A DNA stretch of 34,223 nucleotides from Vulcanimicrobiia bacterium (GCA_025451135.1 JANWKW010000109.1:1-34223), one strand, 5' to 3'; shown: positions 14,377 through 23,077, counted from the first letter of the stretch. Notes: generated by a model from the sequence alone, not told the origin. Translations and numbers: made by a program.

Positions 14377-16014
14377 ATGCGGGTTACTACCTTGTCGTCA
14401 TTTGCTATTGCCTTGGCACTTGCAGCGTCCGCGCTCGCGCATGCCGCCACCGCCAAGCCCGATCCGGTGCTCGACGCGCCGCCTGCCGGCCTGGTCCCGG
14501 CGACCGTCAAGCTCTCCGTCATCCTGGCGAAGCACGACGCCTCGACCGGCGCCCAACCGAAGTCGCTGACCGAGGACTGGACGTACGTCGATACCGGGCT
14601 GCGCGGGACCGAACACCTGGTCCGCTCCGGCACCGACTATCACTCGAAGATCAAGAGCGACGCGCAGACCGACGAGTACGGACAGCTCGCCGGGGCGCGC
14701 TGGCACAAGGACACCTACGGCTTCACTACCCCGAACACGGGCACCGAAGACGCGAGCTTCTACGTCCTGCGCGCGATCGAAGATGCATCCGATCCGAAGA
14801 ACGACGTCGAGCTGGCCGGCCGGACCACCGGCGCATCGCCCGCGAACGTCGTCAAGGTGACCGTCCCCGGGGCCAAGCACCCGGAATGGATCTTCTTCGA
14901 CGCGAGCACGTATCGCATCGTCCGCGTCGAGCGCGTCGCCGGCAAGCACCGCATCGCCGCCAGCTACGACGACTTCCGCACGACCGACGGCGTCACCCAA
15001 GCCTGGCACGTGCACGATTCCTACTGGGTCCCCGAATACGACGACGACTACCGCATGACGTCGTTCAAGGCCGGCGGCACGGTCTCGCCGTCGGAGTTCG
15101 CTCCGCCCGCGAACCCGGTCGTGACCGACACCACCGCGCGCGGCCCGCTTCCCTCGCAGTTCCCGTTCCTGGGCGCCATCATCGTCCGCATCACCGTGGG
15201 CGGCCGCGGCCTCGACTTCGAGATCGATCCGAGCGTCCGCTACAACATGATCGACGAAGACGTCGCGCAGCAGCTCGGGTTGCCGAGCTTCGGCAAGTCG
15301 ACCCAGCTCTCGACCGGCGAGCGGATCCCCTACGATACGATCCTGCCGAGCGCCGATCTCGGTCCGATCCATCTCCAGAACTTCCCGGTCTACGCGACCG
15401 ACATCGCCTGGCGCCCGGACGACTCGACCAAGATCGTCGGCACGCTCGGCTACGACTTCTTGGCGTCGCACGTCATCCACGTCGACTACGTGCATCGCCT
15501 GGTCGAGGTTCTCCCGACGTCGGCGCTGCCGCCCGCCCCGGCGAAGCCGATCGCCCACGCTCTCGACATCCCGCTCCAGTTCGACGACGGCGCACTCCTC
15601 GTGCCGATGGCGATCGGCGATGGGTTCACCGAGCACGCCCTCTTGAACACCGGCATGCCGTGGACGGTGGTCTTCGGCAACTACGTCGACGCCCACGCGG
15701 ATACGCTCAAGGGCGCCGGCGGCGCCCACACGAGTTCGTTCGTGCCGTTCGCCGACTCGGCGTCCTACGGCAAGACGATCGACACCTGGATCGTCCACAC
15801 CAACGTCCTATCGTTCGCCAACCTGAACTTCTCGGATCTTCCGATCATCGCGACCGAAGAATCGTACGACGAGCGCAGCATCGACGCCGTCGTCGGCTAC
15901 GACTACTTGGCGTTCTACGACATCTACTTCGACTACCCGCACGACCGTCTGCTGCTCGTGCCGAACGACCGCTTCTACAAAGCGACCGGGAAGGTCAAAC
16001 CCGATGCGCCGTGA
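14377..16014 (+). CDS. Secreted retropepsin-like protein with altered catalytic triads (probable pseudoprotease)
   Basis: This 545-residue protein has a signal peptide (residues 1-24, cut after AHAATA) and an N-terminal beta domain of about 240 residues (RTTDGVTQAWHVHDSYW). Two aspartyl-protease-like domains follow. In the first the expected D-S/T-G triad reads Asp284-Pro-Ser (FEIDPSVRYNMID). In the second it reads Asn424-Thr-Gly (LLNTGMPWTVVF). Downstream family features remain: GTLGYDFLASHVIHVDY and VVGYDYLAFYDIYFDYPHDR. With one triad lacking Gly and the other lacking Asp, proteolysis is unlikely. It overlaps the next gene, an intact paralogue of similar layout, by 11 bases, so the two are probably made together. 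It may be a partner, regulator or binding protein; that is inference. Confidence 0.85.
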   Translation: MRVTTLSSFAIALALAASALAHAATAKPDPVLDAPPAGLVPATVKLSVILAKHDASTGAQPKSLTEDWTYVDTGLRGTEHLVRSGTDYHSKIKSDAQTDEYGQLAGARWHKDTYGFTTPNTGTEDASFYVLRAIEDASDPKNDVELAGRTTGASPANVVKVTVPGAKHPEWIFFDASTYRIVRVERVAGKHRIAASYDDFRTTDGVTQAWHVHDSYWVPEYDDDYRMTSFKAGGTVSPSEFAPPANPVVTDTTARGPLPSQFPFLGAIIVRITVGGRGLDFEIDPSVRYNMIDEDVAQQLGLPSFGKSTQLSTGERIPYDTILPSADLGPIHLQNFPVYATDIAWRPDDSTKIVGTLGYDFLASHVIHVDYVHRLVEVLPTSALPPAPAKPIAHALDIPLQFDDGALLVPMAIGDGFTEHALLNTGMPWTVVFGNYVDAHADTLKGAGGAHTSSFVPFADSASYGKTIDTWIVHTNVLSFANLNFSDLPIIATEESYDERSIDAVVGYDYLAFYDIYFDYPHDRLLLVPNDRFYKATGKVKPDAP

Positions 16015-17596
16015 CGTCCTGCTGATCGCCGCCCTCGCGGTCGCGCTGATGGGGGCCGACGCGGCCGGCGACGACGGCACCGCCGCGCCCGCCGGGATCG
16101 CGCCCGCGAACACGACGCTCGCCGCCGTCATGGCCGCGCACCGCAAGGCCGTCGGCAGACTCGCGCCCGGCGTCCCCCGGACGCGGACCGAGCAGTGGAA
16201 CGTGCACCTCGAAGGTTTGGACGGCACGCAGACCTCGGCCGAAGCAGGCAAGGACGACCGGAACGACTCGACCCTCGGGCCGTTCCACCGTGCCGACGGC
16301 ACCTTCGGCGGCCGCGGCTGGCACCAGAACGAGAACGGCGAGGTCGTGCTCGAGCACGGGCTCCATCAGCTCGACGACGTCAGCGATCGTGCCGTCGCGA
16401 CGCAGTCGAAGGGCGTCACGCTGCTGGGCGCGGTCGCCGCGCCGGTAGCCGCCTACGTCGTCAAGGTCGCGCCGCCGGGCGGCCGCATCGAATACCTCTA
16501 CTACGCGCGCGACACCGGACTGCTCGTGCGCCGCGATCGGTCCGTGCGCGGTCGCCGCCGCATCACGACCTACGCGGACTTCCGCACGACCGCCGGCCTC
16601 ACCGAGGCGTGGCACGTCCACACCACCGACGGTCGTCTAGAGAACGACGGCGACTACACGATGACCGCGCTCGCGCTCGGCAAGCCGGTCGATCCCTCGC
16701 TGCTCGCCATCCCGGCCGCGAAGACGCCCGTCTCGCTCTCGGGGCCGCGCGTCTCGGTGCCGATCAAGATGATCGGCGACCGCATCATCATCCCCATCAC
16801 CATCGCCGGCCACACGGTCGATTTCCAGATGGACAGCGGCGCGAGCGGCATCGTCATCGACGACGCGATCGTCGACGCGCTCAAGCTCAAGACGTACGGT
16901 AAGGGCACGGGCGACACGGCCGGGAGTTATAGCGAAGGCTCGACGATCGTGCCGTCGATGACGTTCGGCGGCGTGACCATGACCGACGTGCAGGCGCAGA
17001 GCCTCCCGTTCACGTTCTGGTCGGACGCCAAGACGCCCGTCGCCGGCCTGATGGGCTTCGACTTCATCGACGGTGCCGTCATGCACATCGACTATCTCGA
17101 CGGCACGCTCGAGGCCATCGATCCCAAGACGTTCGTCCCGCCGGCCGGTGCGAAGGCGCTGCCGATCGCGCTCGACGACGACGTCCCGCTGGTCGACGTC
17201 GGCATCGCCAAGGCGATCGGCCATCTCTTCATCGTCGACACCGGAGCCGATCGCAGCGCGCTCTTCTCGACGTTCGTCGCGGCCCATCCGGGCGACGTCG
17301 TCGACCAGGGTCTCGGCGATCAGATGGTCGCCTCGTATCCGTTCGTCACCGACTTCAACGGCGTCGGCGGCACGGTGAAGTACCGCCCGCTCCAGGTCGG
17401 CCCGCTCACCCTCGCCGGCATCGTCTTTCCGAAGTGGCTCTTCCAAGGGACGCACGACGCGCCGGCCTTCGAGGCCGACGACTTCGACGGCCTGATCGGC
17501 CAGGACGTGCTGCGCAACTTCGACGTTTACCTCGACTACGCGCACGAGAAGATCTGGCTCGTCCCCAACGCCCGCTACAACGCCCGCTGGGGCTGA
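16004..17596 (+). CDS. Secreted retropepsin-like aspartyl protease with two intact triads
   Basis: This 530-residue paralogue of the preceding protein has a signal peptide (MRRDVLLIAALAVALMGADA), the same N-terminal beta domain (FRTTAGLTEAWHVHTTDG), then two aspartyl-protease-like domains with Asp277-Ser-Gly (FQMDSGASGIVID) and Asp412-Thr-Gly (FIVDTGADRSALF). Each is followed by the usual glycine-hydrophobic strand (GLMGFDFIDGAVMHIDYLDG; GLIGQDVLRNFDVYLDY). Retropepsin folds need two Asp triads, and here one chain carries both, so it could act as a single-chain dimer. It should work outside the cytoplasm. GGGAAGG about nine bases before ATG 16004 supports the start. Substrate unknown. It ends at a repeat and hairpin between convergent genes. 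Confidence 0.86.
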   Translation: MRRDVLLIAALAVALMGADAAGDDGTAAPAGIAPANTTLAAVMAAHRKAVGRLAPGVPRTRTEQWNVHLEGLDGTQTSAEAGKDDRNDSTLGPFHRADGTFGGRGWHQNENGEVVLEHGLHQLDDVSDRAVATQSKGVTLLGAVAAPVAAYVVKVAPPGGRIEYLYYARDTGLLVRRDRSVRGRRRITTYADFRTTAGLTEAWHVHTTDGRLENDGDYTMTALALGKPVDPSLLAIPAAKTPVSLSGPRVSVPIKMIGDRIIIPITIAGHTVDFQMDSGASGIVIDDAIVDALKLKTYGKGTGDTAGSYSEGSTIVPSMTFGGVTMTDVQAQSLPFTFWSDAKTPVAGLMGFDFIDGAVMHIDYLDGTLEAIDPKTFVPPAGAKALPIALDDDVPLVDVGIAKAIGHLFIVDTGADRSALFSTFVAAHPGDVVDQGLGDQMVASYPFVTDFNGVGGTVKYRPLQVGPLTLAGIVFPKWLFQGTHDAPAFEADDFDGLIGQDVLRNFDVYLDYAHEKIWLVPNARYNARWG

Positions 17597-17600
17597 CCCC

Positions 17601-17643
17601 TTGTCATCCCGAGCGTAGCGAAGCGAAGTCGAGGGACCGCCGC
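17601..17643 (+). repeat. Dispersed repeat, copy 4
   Basis: A unit starting TTGTCATCCCGAGCGTAG and ending GTCGAGGGACCGCC just after the protease stop, between convergent genes. Confidence 0.92.
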
Positions 17644-17663
17644 CAGCCGGCGCGTCGGCGCGC

Positions 17664-17685
17664 GCTCCCGCGAAGCGAGGGGAGC
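17664..17685. terminator. Hairpin between convergent genes, possible terminator
   Basis: GCTCCC and GGGAGC form a perfect six-pair stem around a 10-base loop. No run of T follows on either strand, so intrinsic termination is doubtful; it may be another small repeat. Confidence 0.3.
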
Positions 17686-17710
17686 GAAGAACGTTCCCTC
17701 TACCCGTTCG

Positions 17711-18244
17711 TCAACGAAGAAGGGCAGCTGCGATCGATATGCCGATCGCGGCCAGCCAGCCGACCAACAGCAGACGCGTGAGGTCGTCTTCCCTCTTCTC
17801 TACCTCGCGTAACGACCGCCCCGCGACCACAAAGCCGCCGTCGGCGGTCTGACGCACGACGATCGCCGCGCGGACACCCGGCCGCGGCTGCCACGTCACC
17901 CGGTCGTCGGGCGACGTGCGAGCGCTTTGAAAGACGCCGGCCGGAGGAAGAAGCCCCGTCCCGTCGAGCGTCGCGGAACCCTCGAGCAAATTACTGCGGC
18001 GATCGTAGACGGCTAACCAGGGTGCGAGGCTTCGCGCCACGTCGACGCGTGGATAGCGCGCGCGCTCGGCGACGACCTCCTGCCGAGCGATTGCGATACT
18101 CGTCGCGGCATCTTGCGTCATCTGGATCTGCGGATCGTCGGCCGACATCCGATAATTTTGCTGGACCGCTACAGCGACCGTGCCAAACGTTGTCGTCACG
18201 ATTGCCATCGATAGAAACGCGCGTAGGATCCTCGAGCGCATCAT
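17711..18244 (-). CDS. Conserved small membrane protein with an extracytoplasmic domain
   Basis: This 177-residue protein has one N-terminal membrane helix (about 8-28) and one C-terminal helix (about 158-176) around a soluble region of about 125 residues outside the cytoplasm. Its pattern, YRMSADDPQIQMTQDAA then VDVARSLAPWLAVYD then SPDDRVTWQPRPGVRAAIVV and VVAGRSLREVEKRE, matches a widespread uncharacterised family that looks like a small extracytoplasmic sensor domain without an attached kinase. Function is unknown. It is divergent from nothing nearby and lies downstream of a clear inverted repeat, so it probably has its own promoter. ATG 18244 is followed by a second ATG, so either could be used. 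Confidence 0.8.
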   Translation of the reverse strand: MMRSRILRAFLSMAIVTTTFGTVAVAVQQNYRMSADDPQIQMTQDAATSIAIARQEVVAERARYPRVDVARSLAPWLAVYDRRSNLLEGSATLDGTGLLPPAGVFQSARTSPDDRVTWQPRPGVRAAIVVRQTADGGFVVAGRSLREVEKREDDLTRLLLVGWLAAIGISIAAALLR

Positions 18245-18278
18245 GGCGAACCGTACCTTTGCAATACAGAGTTATTGT

Positions 18279-18293
18279 CTTTGTACCACAAAG
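18279..18293. promoter_or_regulatory. Inverted repeat upstream of the small membrane protein gene
   Basis: CTTTGTACCACAAAG has perfect six-base arms around ACC, in an AT-rich patch (18255-18295) that stands out from its surroundings. It lies 35-49 bases before the minus-strand ATG at 18244, an operator-like position. Confidence 0.4.
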
Positions 18294-18363
18294 CCCATCG
18301 CCAAGCAACCCGGGCAGGCCCTTTTCATCTCGAGCCCCGGCCCCTGTCATGAGCACCGGCTCC

Positions 18364-18473
18364 TTGTCATCCCGAGCGTAGCGCGAAGCACCTACATTCC
18401 GTGTCATCCCGAGCGTAGTGCGAAGCGCGTAGTCGAGGGACGAGGGACGAGGGACGAGGGACGAGGGACCGCC
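18364..18473 (+). repeat. Dispersed repeat, copy 5, with five tandem GAGGGAC heptamers
   Basis: A head fragment at 18364 is followed by a fuller unit from about 18402. Its tail contains GAGGGAC five times in perfect tandem (18435-18469), where most other copies have one. It ends six bases before the purD stop codon. Confidence 0.92.
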
Positions 18474-18478
18474 GAGCG

Positions 18479-19741
18479 CTACGTGCCGATATCGGTCCGG
18501 TAGGTCAGCTCCGTCGTGCCGATCTTTGCGGCGATCGTCTTGACGCTCTCGTAGGCGCGCTTCCGCGCGCTGGCCAGATCGTCGCCGACGCCGGTCACCG
18601 TCAGCACGCGTCCGCCGCCGGCCATCACCCGTCCGTTCGAGACGGCCGTGTTCCCCCAGAACGCCTGCGCGCCGTCGGGCAGCGCGACGTCGGCGTTGAG
18701 CCCGGCCAGCTCCTTCGACGACCGCGGATAGTCCGGCGTCGCCAGCACCACGCCGACGCACGTCTGCGGCGAGAGCGTCGCCAGGCTCAAGTCCATCGCG
18801 CCGTCCGCGACCGACGCCAGCAGCGCGGCGAAGTCGCCGGTCACCCGCGGCATCATCACCTGCGTCTCGGGGTCCCCGAAGCGCACGTTGAACTCGATCA
18901 CGAACGGGCCGTCCTCGGTCCACATCAAGCCGAGGTAGAGCACGCCGACGTAGGTCTCGCCCTCGGCCAACAAGCCGCGCAGCACCGGCGCGACGATGCG
19001 CTCGCGCACCACGTCCATCATGTCGTCGGGGAATCCGATCGGGGGCGAGAACGCGCCCATCCCGCCGGTGTTGGGTCCGGTATCGCCGTCGCCCGCGCGC
19101 TTGTAGTCGCACGCGCCCGCGATCGGCACCATCGCGCGCCCGTCCGAGAGCGCGAACACGCTGACCTCGCGGCCTTCCAGCCGCTTCTCGAGCAGCACGT
19201 CCGAACCGCCGCCCGGCACCTTGCCCGGCCCGTACCAATCGCGCAGCACGGCCATCGCCGCATCCGCGTCGTCGCACACGACCACGCCCTTGCCGGCCGC
19301 CAAGCCGTCGGCTTTCACCACCACCCCGTCGCGCCAGCCGTCCAGCGCCTTGCGCGCCGTCTCGAGCGAATGCACCACCGTGAAGCGCGCGGTCGGCACG
19401 CCGTGCCGCTCCATGAACCGCTTCGCGAAGATCTTGCTCGACTCGAGCCGTCCGCTCGAGCGGCTCGGCCCGAACACCCGCAGCCCGGCGTCCTTGAGCT
19501 TGTCGCAGACGCCCGACGCGATCGACACCTCGGGCCCGACCACCACCAGGTCGATGCCTTCGGCCAGCGCCCGTTCCGCCAGCGCCCGGCCGTCGGTCGG
19601 CGAGATGTCCCAGTTCGTGCCGCGCGAGGCCGTCCCGGCGTTGCCGGGCGCGGCGAAGATCGCCTCGCACGACGGCGATTGGGCCAAACGCCACGAGAGC
19701 GCATCTTCGCGCGCGCCGTTGCCGACCACGAGTATCTTCAC
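18479..19741 (-). CDS. purD: Phosphoribosylamine-glycine ligase
   Basis: PurD joins glycine to phosphoribosylamine using ATP, giving GAR, the second step of purine synthesis. The 420-residue length and sequence fit: an N-terminal MKILVVGNGAREDALSWRLA, VVVGPEVSIASGVCDKL, the ATP-grasp stretch GVVVKADGLAAGKGVVVC, and FVIEFNVRFGDPETQVMMPR with the metal-binding Glu and Asn. It starts with GTG, four bases after the guaA stop, with GGGA inside the end of guaA as a likely ribosome site, so guaA and purD are one operon. Its product follows that of PurF, encoded 9 kb away on the same strand. Confidence 0.97.
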   Translation of the reverse strand: MKILVVGNGAREDALSWRLAQSPSCEAIFAAPGNAGTASRGTNWDISPTDGRALAERALAEGIDLVVVGPEVSIASGVCDKLKDAGLRVFGPSRSSGRLESSKIFAKRFMERHGVPTARFTVVHSLETARKALDGWRDGVVVKADGLAAGKGVVVCDDADAAMAVLRDWYGPGKVPGGGSDVLLEKRLEGREVSVFALSDGRAMVPIAGACDYKRAGDGDTGPNTGGMGAFSPPIGFPDDMMDVVRERIVAPVLRGLLAEGETYVGVLYLGLMWTEDGPFVIEFNVRFGDPETQVMMPRVTGDFAALLASVADGAMDLSLATLSPQTCVGVVLATPDYPRSSKELAGLNADVALPDGAQAFWGNTAVSNGRVMAGGGRVLTVTGVGDDLASARKRAYESVKTIAAKIGTTELTYRTDIGT

Positions 19742-19745
19742 GGTA

Positions 19746-21284
19746 CTATTCCCACTCCACCGTCGCCGGCGGTTTCGAGGTGATGTCGTAGGCGACGCGG
19801 TTCACGCCGCGCACCTCGTTGACGATGCGCGTCGAGATCCGTTCCAGCAGCGCGTGCGGCAGACGCGCCCAGTCGGCCGTCATGCCGTCCTCGCTGGTGA
19901 TCGAGCGCAACGCCACCAAATTCGCATAGGTCCGGCCGTCGCCCATCACGCCGACCGACTTGACCGGCGTCAGCACCGCGAAGTACTGCCACGGCTTGGG
20001 ATCGAGCGTCGCCGCCTCGATCTCGGCGCACACGATCGCATCCGCCTCGCGCACGACCGTCAACCGCTCCTCGGTGATGTCGCCGATGATCCGGACCGCC
20101 AGCCCCGGCCCCGGGAACGGCTGCCGCTGCACCACGTGCTCCGGCAGGCCGAGCACCCGGCCGAGTTCGCGCACTTCGTCTTTGAACAGCGAACGCAGCG
20201 GCTCGATCAGCGAGAAATCCATGTGTTCGGGCAGGCCGCCGACGTTGTGATGCGACTTGATCTTATGCCCGGCTTTGCTGTCGGGCGTCTTCGATTCGAT
20301 CACGTCCGGGTAGAGCGTCCCCTGCACCAGATACTTCACGCCCGGGATCTTGGCCGCTTCTTCTTCGAAGAGCCGGATGAATTCGTGGCCGATGATCACC
20401 CGCTTGCGCTCCGGATCCTCGACCCCGGCCAGCGCGTCGAGGAAGCGCTTGCGCGCGTCGATCGCGATCACGTTGAGGTGCAGCACGTCGCGGAACGCCG
20501 CCACCACCGACTCGGCCTCGCCCTTGCGCAGCAAGCCGTGATCGACGAACACGCAGGTCAGCTGCTCGCCGATCGCCCGCGCCACCAGCGTCGCCGCGAC
20601 CGCCGAATCGACGCCGCCCGAGAGCGCGCAGATCACCCGGTCGGAGCCGACCTTCGCCTTGATCTCGGCGGTCGCCGTCTCGACGAACGAATCCATCCGC
20701 CACGCGTTGCCGAGTCCCGCGATGCCGTGCAAGAAGTTGTCGAGCACCCGGCGGCCGCATTCCGAATGCACCACCTCGGGATGGAACTGCACGCCGTAGA
20801 TCTTGCGCCGCGCGTCGCCCATCGCGGCGACCTCGCACCGGTCCGTCGACGCCAGCTTCTCGAACCCGTCGCCGAGGCGCGTGACCGAATCGCCGTGCGA
20901 CATCCACACCCGCGTGGTCGGATCGACGCCGGCGAACAGCCCGGCGGCGCTCGCCGCCCGCAGCTCGGCCGGCCCGTACTCCGCATGGTCGAGCTTCACC
21001 AGCTCCGAGCCCAGATGGCGCGCGATCAGCTGCATCCCGTAGCAGATCCCCAGGATCGGCACGCCGCTGCTCAGCAGCGCGGGATCCACGTCGGGCGCAT
21101 CCGGCACCAGTGTCGACTCCGGGCCGCCGGATAGGATGATCGCCCCCGGCGAGCGCGCCGCCAACGTCGCCCACGGCGTGTCGAACGGCACGATCTCGCA
21201 GTAGACCCCCGCCTCGCGCACCCGCCGCGCGATCAGCTGGCTATACTGCGCCCCAAAATCGAGAACGAAGACCGTCTCAGCCAT
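19746..21284 (-). CDS. guaA: GMP synthase (glutamine-hydrolysing)
   Basis: GuaA converts XMP to GMP with ATP and glutamine. The 512-residue protein has the class I glutaminase domain (residues 1-190: [10 protein letters not shown] with the nucleophile Cys, and [11 protein letters not shown] with the catalytic His and Glu), the ATP-pyrophosphatase domain ([14 protein letters not shown]-loop) and the dimerisation domain ending [18 protein letters not shown]. It is a complete bacterial-type single-chain enzyme. Dispersed repeat copy 6 begins directly before its ATG, so the leader and the ribosome site (GGGATGACAA before ATG, with GGGA the only purine-rich stretch) come from the repeat. purD follows after four bases. 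Confidence 0.97.
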   Translation of the reverse strand: MAETVFVLDFGAQYSQLIARRVREAGVYCEIVPFDTPWATLAARSPGAIILSGGPESTLVPDAPDVDPALLSSGVPILGICYGMQLIARHLGSELVKLDHAEYGPAELRAASAAGLFAGVDPTTRVWMSHGDSVTRLGDGFEKLASTDRCEVAAMGDARRKIYGVQFHPEVVHSECGRRVLDNFLHGIAGLGNAWRMDSFVETATAEIKAKVGSDRVICALSGGVDSAVAATLVARAIGEQLTCVFVDHGLLRKGEAESVVAAFRDVLHLNVIAIDARKRFLDALAGVEDPERKRVIIGHEFIRLFEEEAAKIPGVKYLVQGTLYPDVIESKTPDSKAGHKIKSHHNVGGLPEHMDFSLIEPLRSLFKDEVRELGRVLGLPEHVVQRQPFPGPGLAVRIIGDITEERLTVVREADAIVCAEIEAATLDPKPWQYFAVLTPVKSVGVMGDGRTYANLVALRSITSEDGMTADWARLPHALLERISTRIVNEVRGVNRVAYDITSKPPATVEWE

Positions 21285-21327
21285 TTGTCATCCCGAGCGT
21301 AGCGAAGCGAAGTCGAGGGACCGCCAC
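21285..21327 (+). repeat. Dispersed repeat, copy 6, forming the guaA leader
   Basis: A full unit in the plus direction, touching the guaA start codon on minus and filling most of the 55 bp between tpx and guaA. Confidence 0.92.
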
Positions 21328-21339
21328 CATGCTCTTGCT

Positions 21340-21864
21340 CTACGCCGCTTTGGTCGCGGCGATGGTGGCGTCGTAGTTCGGCTCGGTCGTCACTTCCGGG
21401 ACGATCTCGACGTACTTGATCGTCTTGTCCTTGCCGATCACGACGTTGGCGCGCGCCAGCAGGCCGATCTCCTTGATGCGCAGGCCGTAGGCCGTCCCGA
21501 ACTCGTGGGTCTTGAAGTCCGAGAGCATCGAAAGACCTTCCACGCCTTCGGCGCCGGCCCAGCGGCCCATCGCCATCGGCAGATCCATGCTCACGACGTA
21601 CGCCTTGGCGCCGTCGCCCAGCTCTTCGACCCGGCCGTTGAACGTCTTCGATTCCAGCGAGCAGACGCCGGTGTCGAGCGACGGCACCACGATGAGCAGC
21701 GCGTTGCGCGTGCCGCCGGCGGTCACGTCGTCGAGCGAGACCGGCTTCATGTCGCCGCCGGTCAGGTGCAGTTCGGGCGCGGCGTCGCCGACCTTGACGG
21801 TCTTCCCGACGAGCGTCATCGGATTGCCGCGCATGGTGATGACGCCGGTGACTTCTTCTGCCAT
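21340..21864 (-). CDS. tpx: Thiol peroxidase (Tpx), resolving cysteine missing
   Basis: Tpx reduces hydrogen and alkyl peroxides in the cytoplasm. The 174-residue protein has the peroxidatic Cys68 in PSLDTGVCSLE with Thr65, and Arg128 in LLARANVVIG. The usual resolving cysteine in the RFCGAEG motif is replaced: the motif reads RWAGAEG, with Ala103. Cys68 is the only cysteine, so the enzyme must work by a one-cysteine mechanism with an outside thiol. I chose ATG 21864 because GGGGAA lies six bases upstream; ATG 21876 would add four residues. It lies between purP and guaA on the same strand, 48 bp after the purP stop. Confidence 0.93.
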   Translation of the reverse strand: MAEEVTGVITMRGNPMTLVGKTVKVGDAAPELHLTGGDMKPVSLDDVTAGGTRNALLIVVPSLDTGVCSLESKTFNGRVEELGDGAKAYVVSMDLPMAMGRWAGAEGVEGLSMLSDFKTHEFGTAYGLRIKEIGLLARANVVIGKDKTIKYVEIVPEVTTEPNYDATIAATKAA

Positions 21865-21912
21865 GATGTTCCCCATTCGAGCGAAATCGAGTGTCTTCGT
21901 AGTGTAGTGGTC

Positions 21913-23067
21913 TTAGGTTAAGATCTCTTGAAGGCGGTCGGCATCGCGCGCGAACGTCACTTCCATCGCGATACGTTCTCCGACCGAGACGTCGCGTCCC
22001 CAGCGGTAGGCCGAGTATGGCGTATAACGCGTCCCGGGCGATCCCGGGATGCGCAGCGAGACGTCGTAGCACACGAACGCCTTGGGCGGTCCAGCCACGA
22101 TCACGCACTGCAGCGCGAACGGTCCGATGATGCCCGGCGGCTTGGCCGCCTTCGCCGCGGCGACGAAGCGCTCGCCCATCTCGAACGCCTTCTCCAGCGT
22201 CGACTCGGTCAAGGTCGTCGCGATGTGGCCGGCCTCTTCCAACCGCATCGGCACCGAGCGCAGCCCGTCGAACGCCGAGGGCGGCACGTTGCGGAAGCCT
22301 TCCAGGTTCGTCTGCCGGCGGGTATCGGTCCCCATCAGCTCCAGCTCGCCCAGGATCGGCGAGTAGAAGAAATTCAGATTGACCGACGGCCCGAGCGCGT
22401 ACTCCTCGATCACCGCGCCGCGCAATCCGTCCTCGGTCACCATCCCGGCGGCCAGGAGCTTCTCGGCCTGCTCGCGGTATTCGGCCGGCGACGAGCACAG
22501 GAAGAACGCCCGTTCGAACGAGATCTTCGCGTGCGGCGCTTTCACCATCACCAGCCGGTCGATCGCATCGGCCGACGGGAACTGCAGCGGATAGCGGATC
22601 CCGGCCGCTTCCATCAGGGCGTACTGGTTGTTCGCCTCGCCGCGCTCCTCGGCGCGCAGCAGCGATCGGCTGCCGAAGAACGGCACCTGCATCTTCGCTT
22701 CGATCTGGTCGTACGAGTACTGCTGGTGGAGGTACACCTCGAACGACCGGTTGGCCACGAAGATCGCGTTCTGCGCGAACAGCGCCGCCTGCACGTCGTC
22801 GTCCAGGAGGTCGGCGAACTTGTCGAGCTGATACGTCGAATCCACGCACCCGCGCGCCGGCACCGAATCGTCGCGGAAATAGTACCGCAGGTACGTCTTC
22901 TCGCGCCCCTTCTCCGTCACGATCAGATTGCGCAGCCCCTGGAGCCGCGCTCCGTAGGCCACATCCAACGCCGAATGACTGCCGATCGAGCAGAGCGCCA
23001 GGCGCGACCGATCGTAGGCGGAAAGCGCCCGGGAAACCGATTCATGCACGTCCCCCCGGTACGACAT
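21913..23067 (-). CDS. purP: PurP-family 5-formaminoimidazole-4-carboxamide ribonucleotide synthetase-like ATP-grasp protein
   Basis: PurP makes FAICAR from AICAR, formate and ATP in archaea, replacing the transformylase half of PurH. The 384-residue protein shows the family features: GSHSALDVAYGARLQG (residues 29-44), VPFFGSRSLLRAEER (about 128-142), EEYALGPSVNLNFFYSPILG, ELELMGTDTRRQTNLEG, and a C-terminal ATP-grasp end with DVSLRIPG and PYSAYRWGRDVSVGERIAMEV. The start ATG 23067 excludes an upstream extension that is merely translation of a dispersed repeat. It lies in a minus-strand group with tpx, guaA and purD, which supports a purine role. PurP-like paralogues of other function exist, so the reaction is likely but not proven. 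Confidence 0.85.
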   Translation of the reverse strand: MSYRGDVHESVSRALSAYDRSRLALCSIGSHSALDVAYGARLQGLRNLIVTEKGREKTYLRYYFRDDSVPARGCVDSTYQLDKFADLLDDDVQAALFAQNAIFVANRSFEVYLHQQYSYDQIEAKMQVPFFGSRSLLRAEERGEANNQYALMEAAGIRYPLQFPSADAIDRLVMVKAPHAKISFERAFFLCSSPAEYREQAEKLLAAGMVTEDGLRGAVIEEYALGPSVNLNFFYSPILGELELMGTDTRRQTNLEGFRNVPPSAFDGLRSVPMRLEEAGHIATTLTESTLEKAFEMGERFVAAAKAAKPPGIIGPFALQCVIVAGPPKAFVCYDVSLRIPGSPGTRYTPYSAYRWGRDVSVGERIAMEVTFARDADRLQEILT

Positions 23068-23077
23068 CAGGCTCGCC

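Noticed and set aside
11163-16025. Very long plus-strand open frame of 1,620 codons
   Set aside because: It is Arg/Pro/Ala-rich, runs through the membrane hydrolase and the first retropepsin-like gene in another frame, and has no domain sequence. High GC content makes such long shadows.
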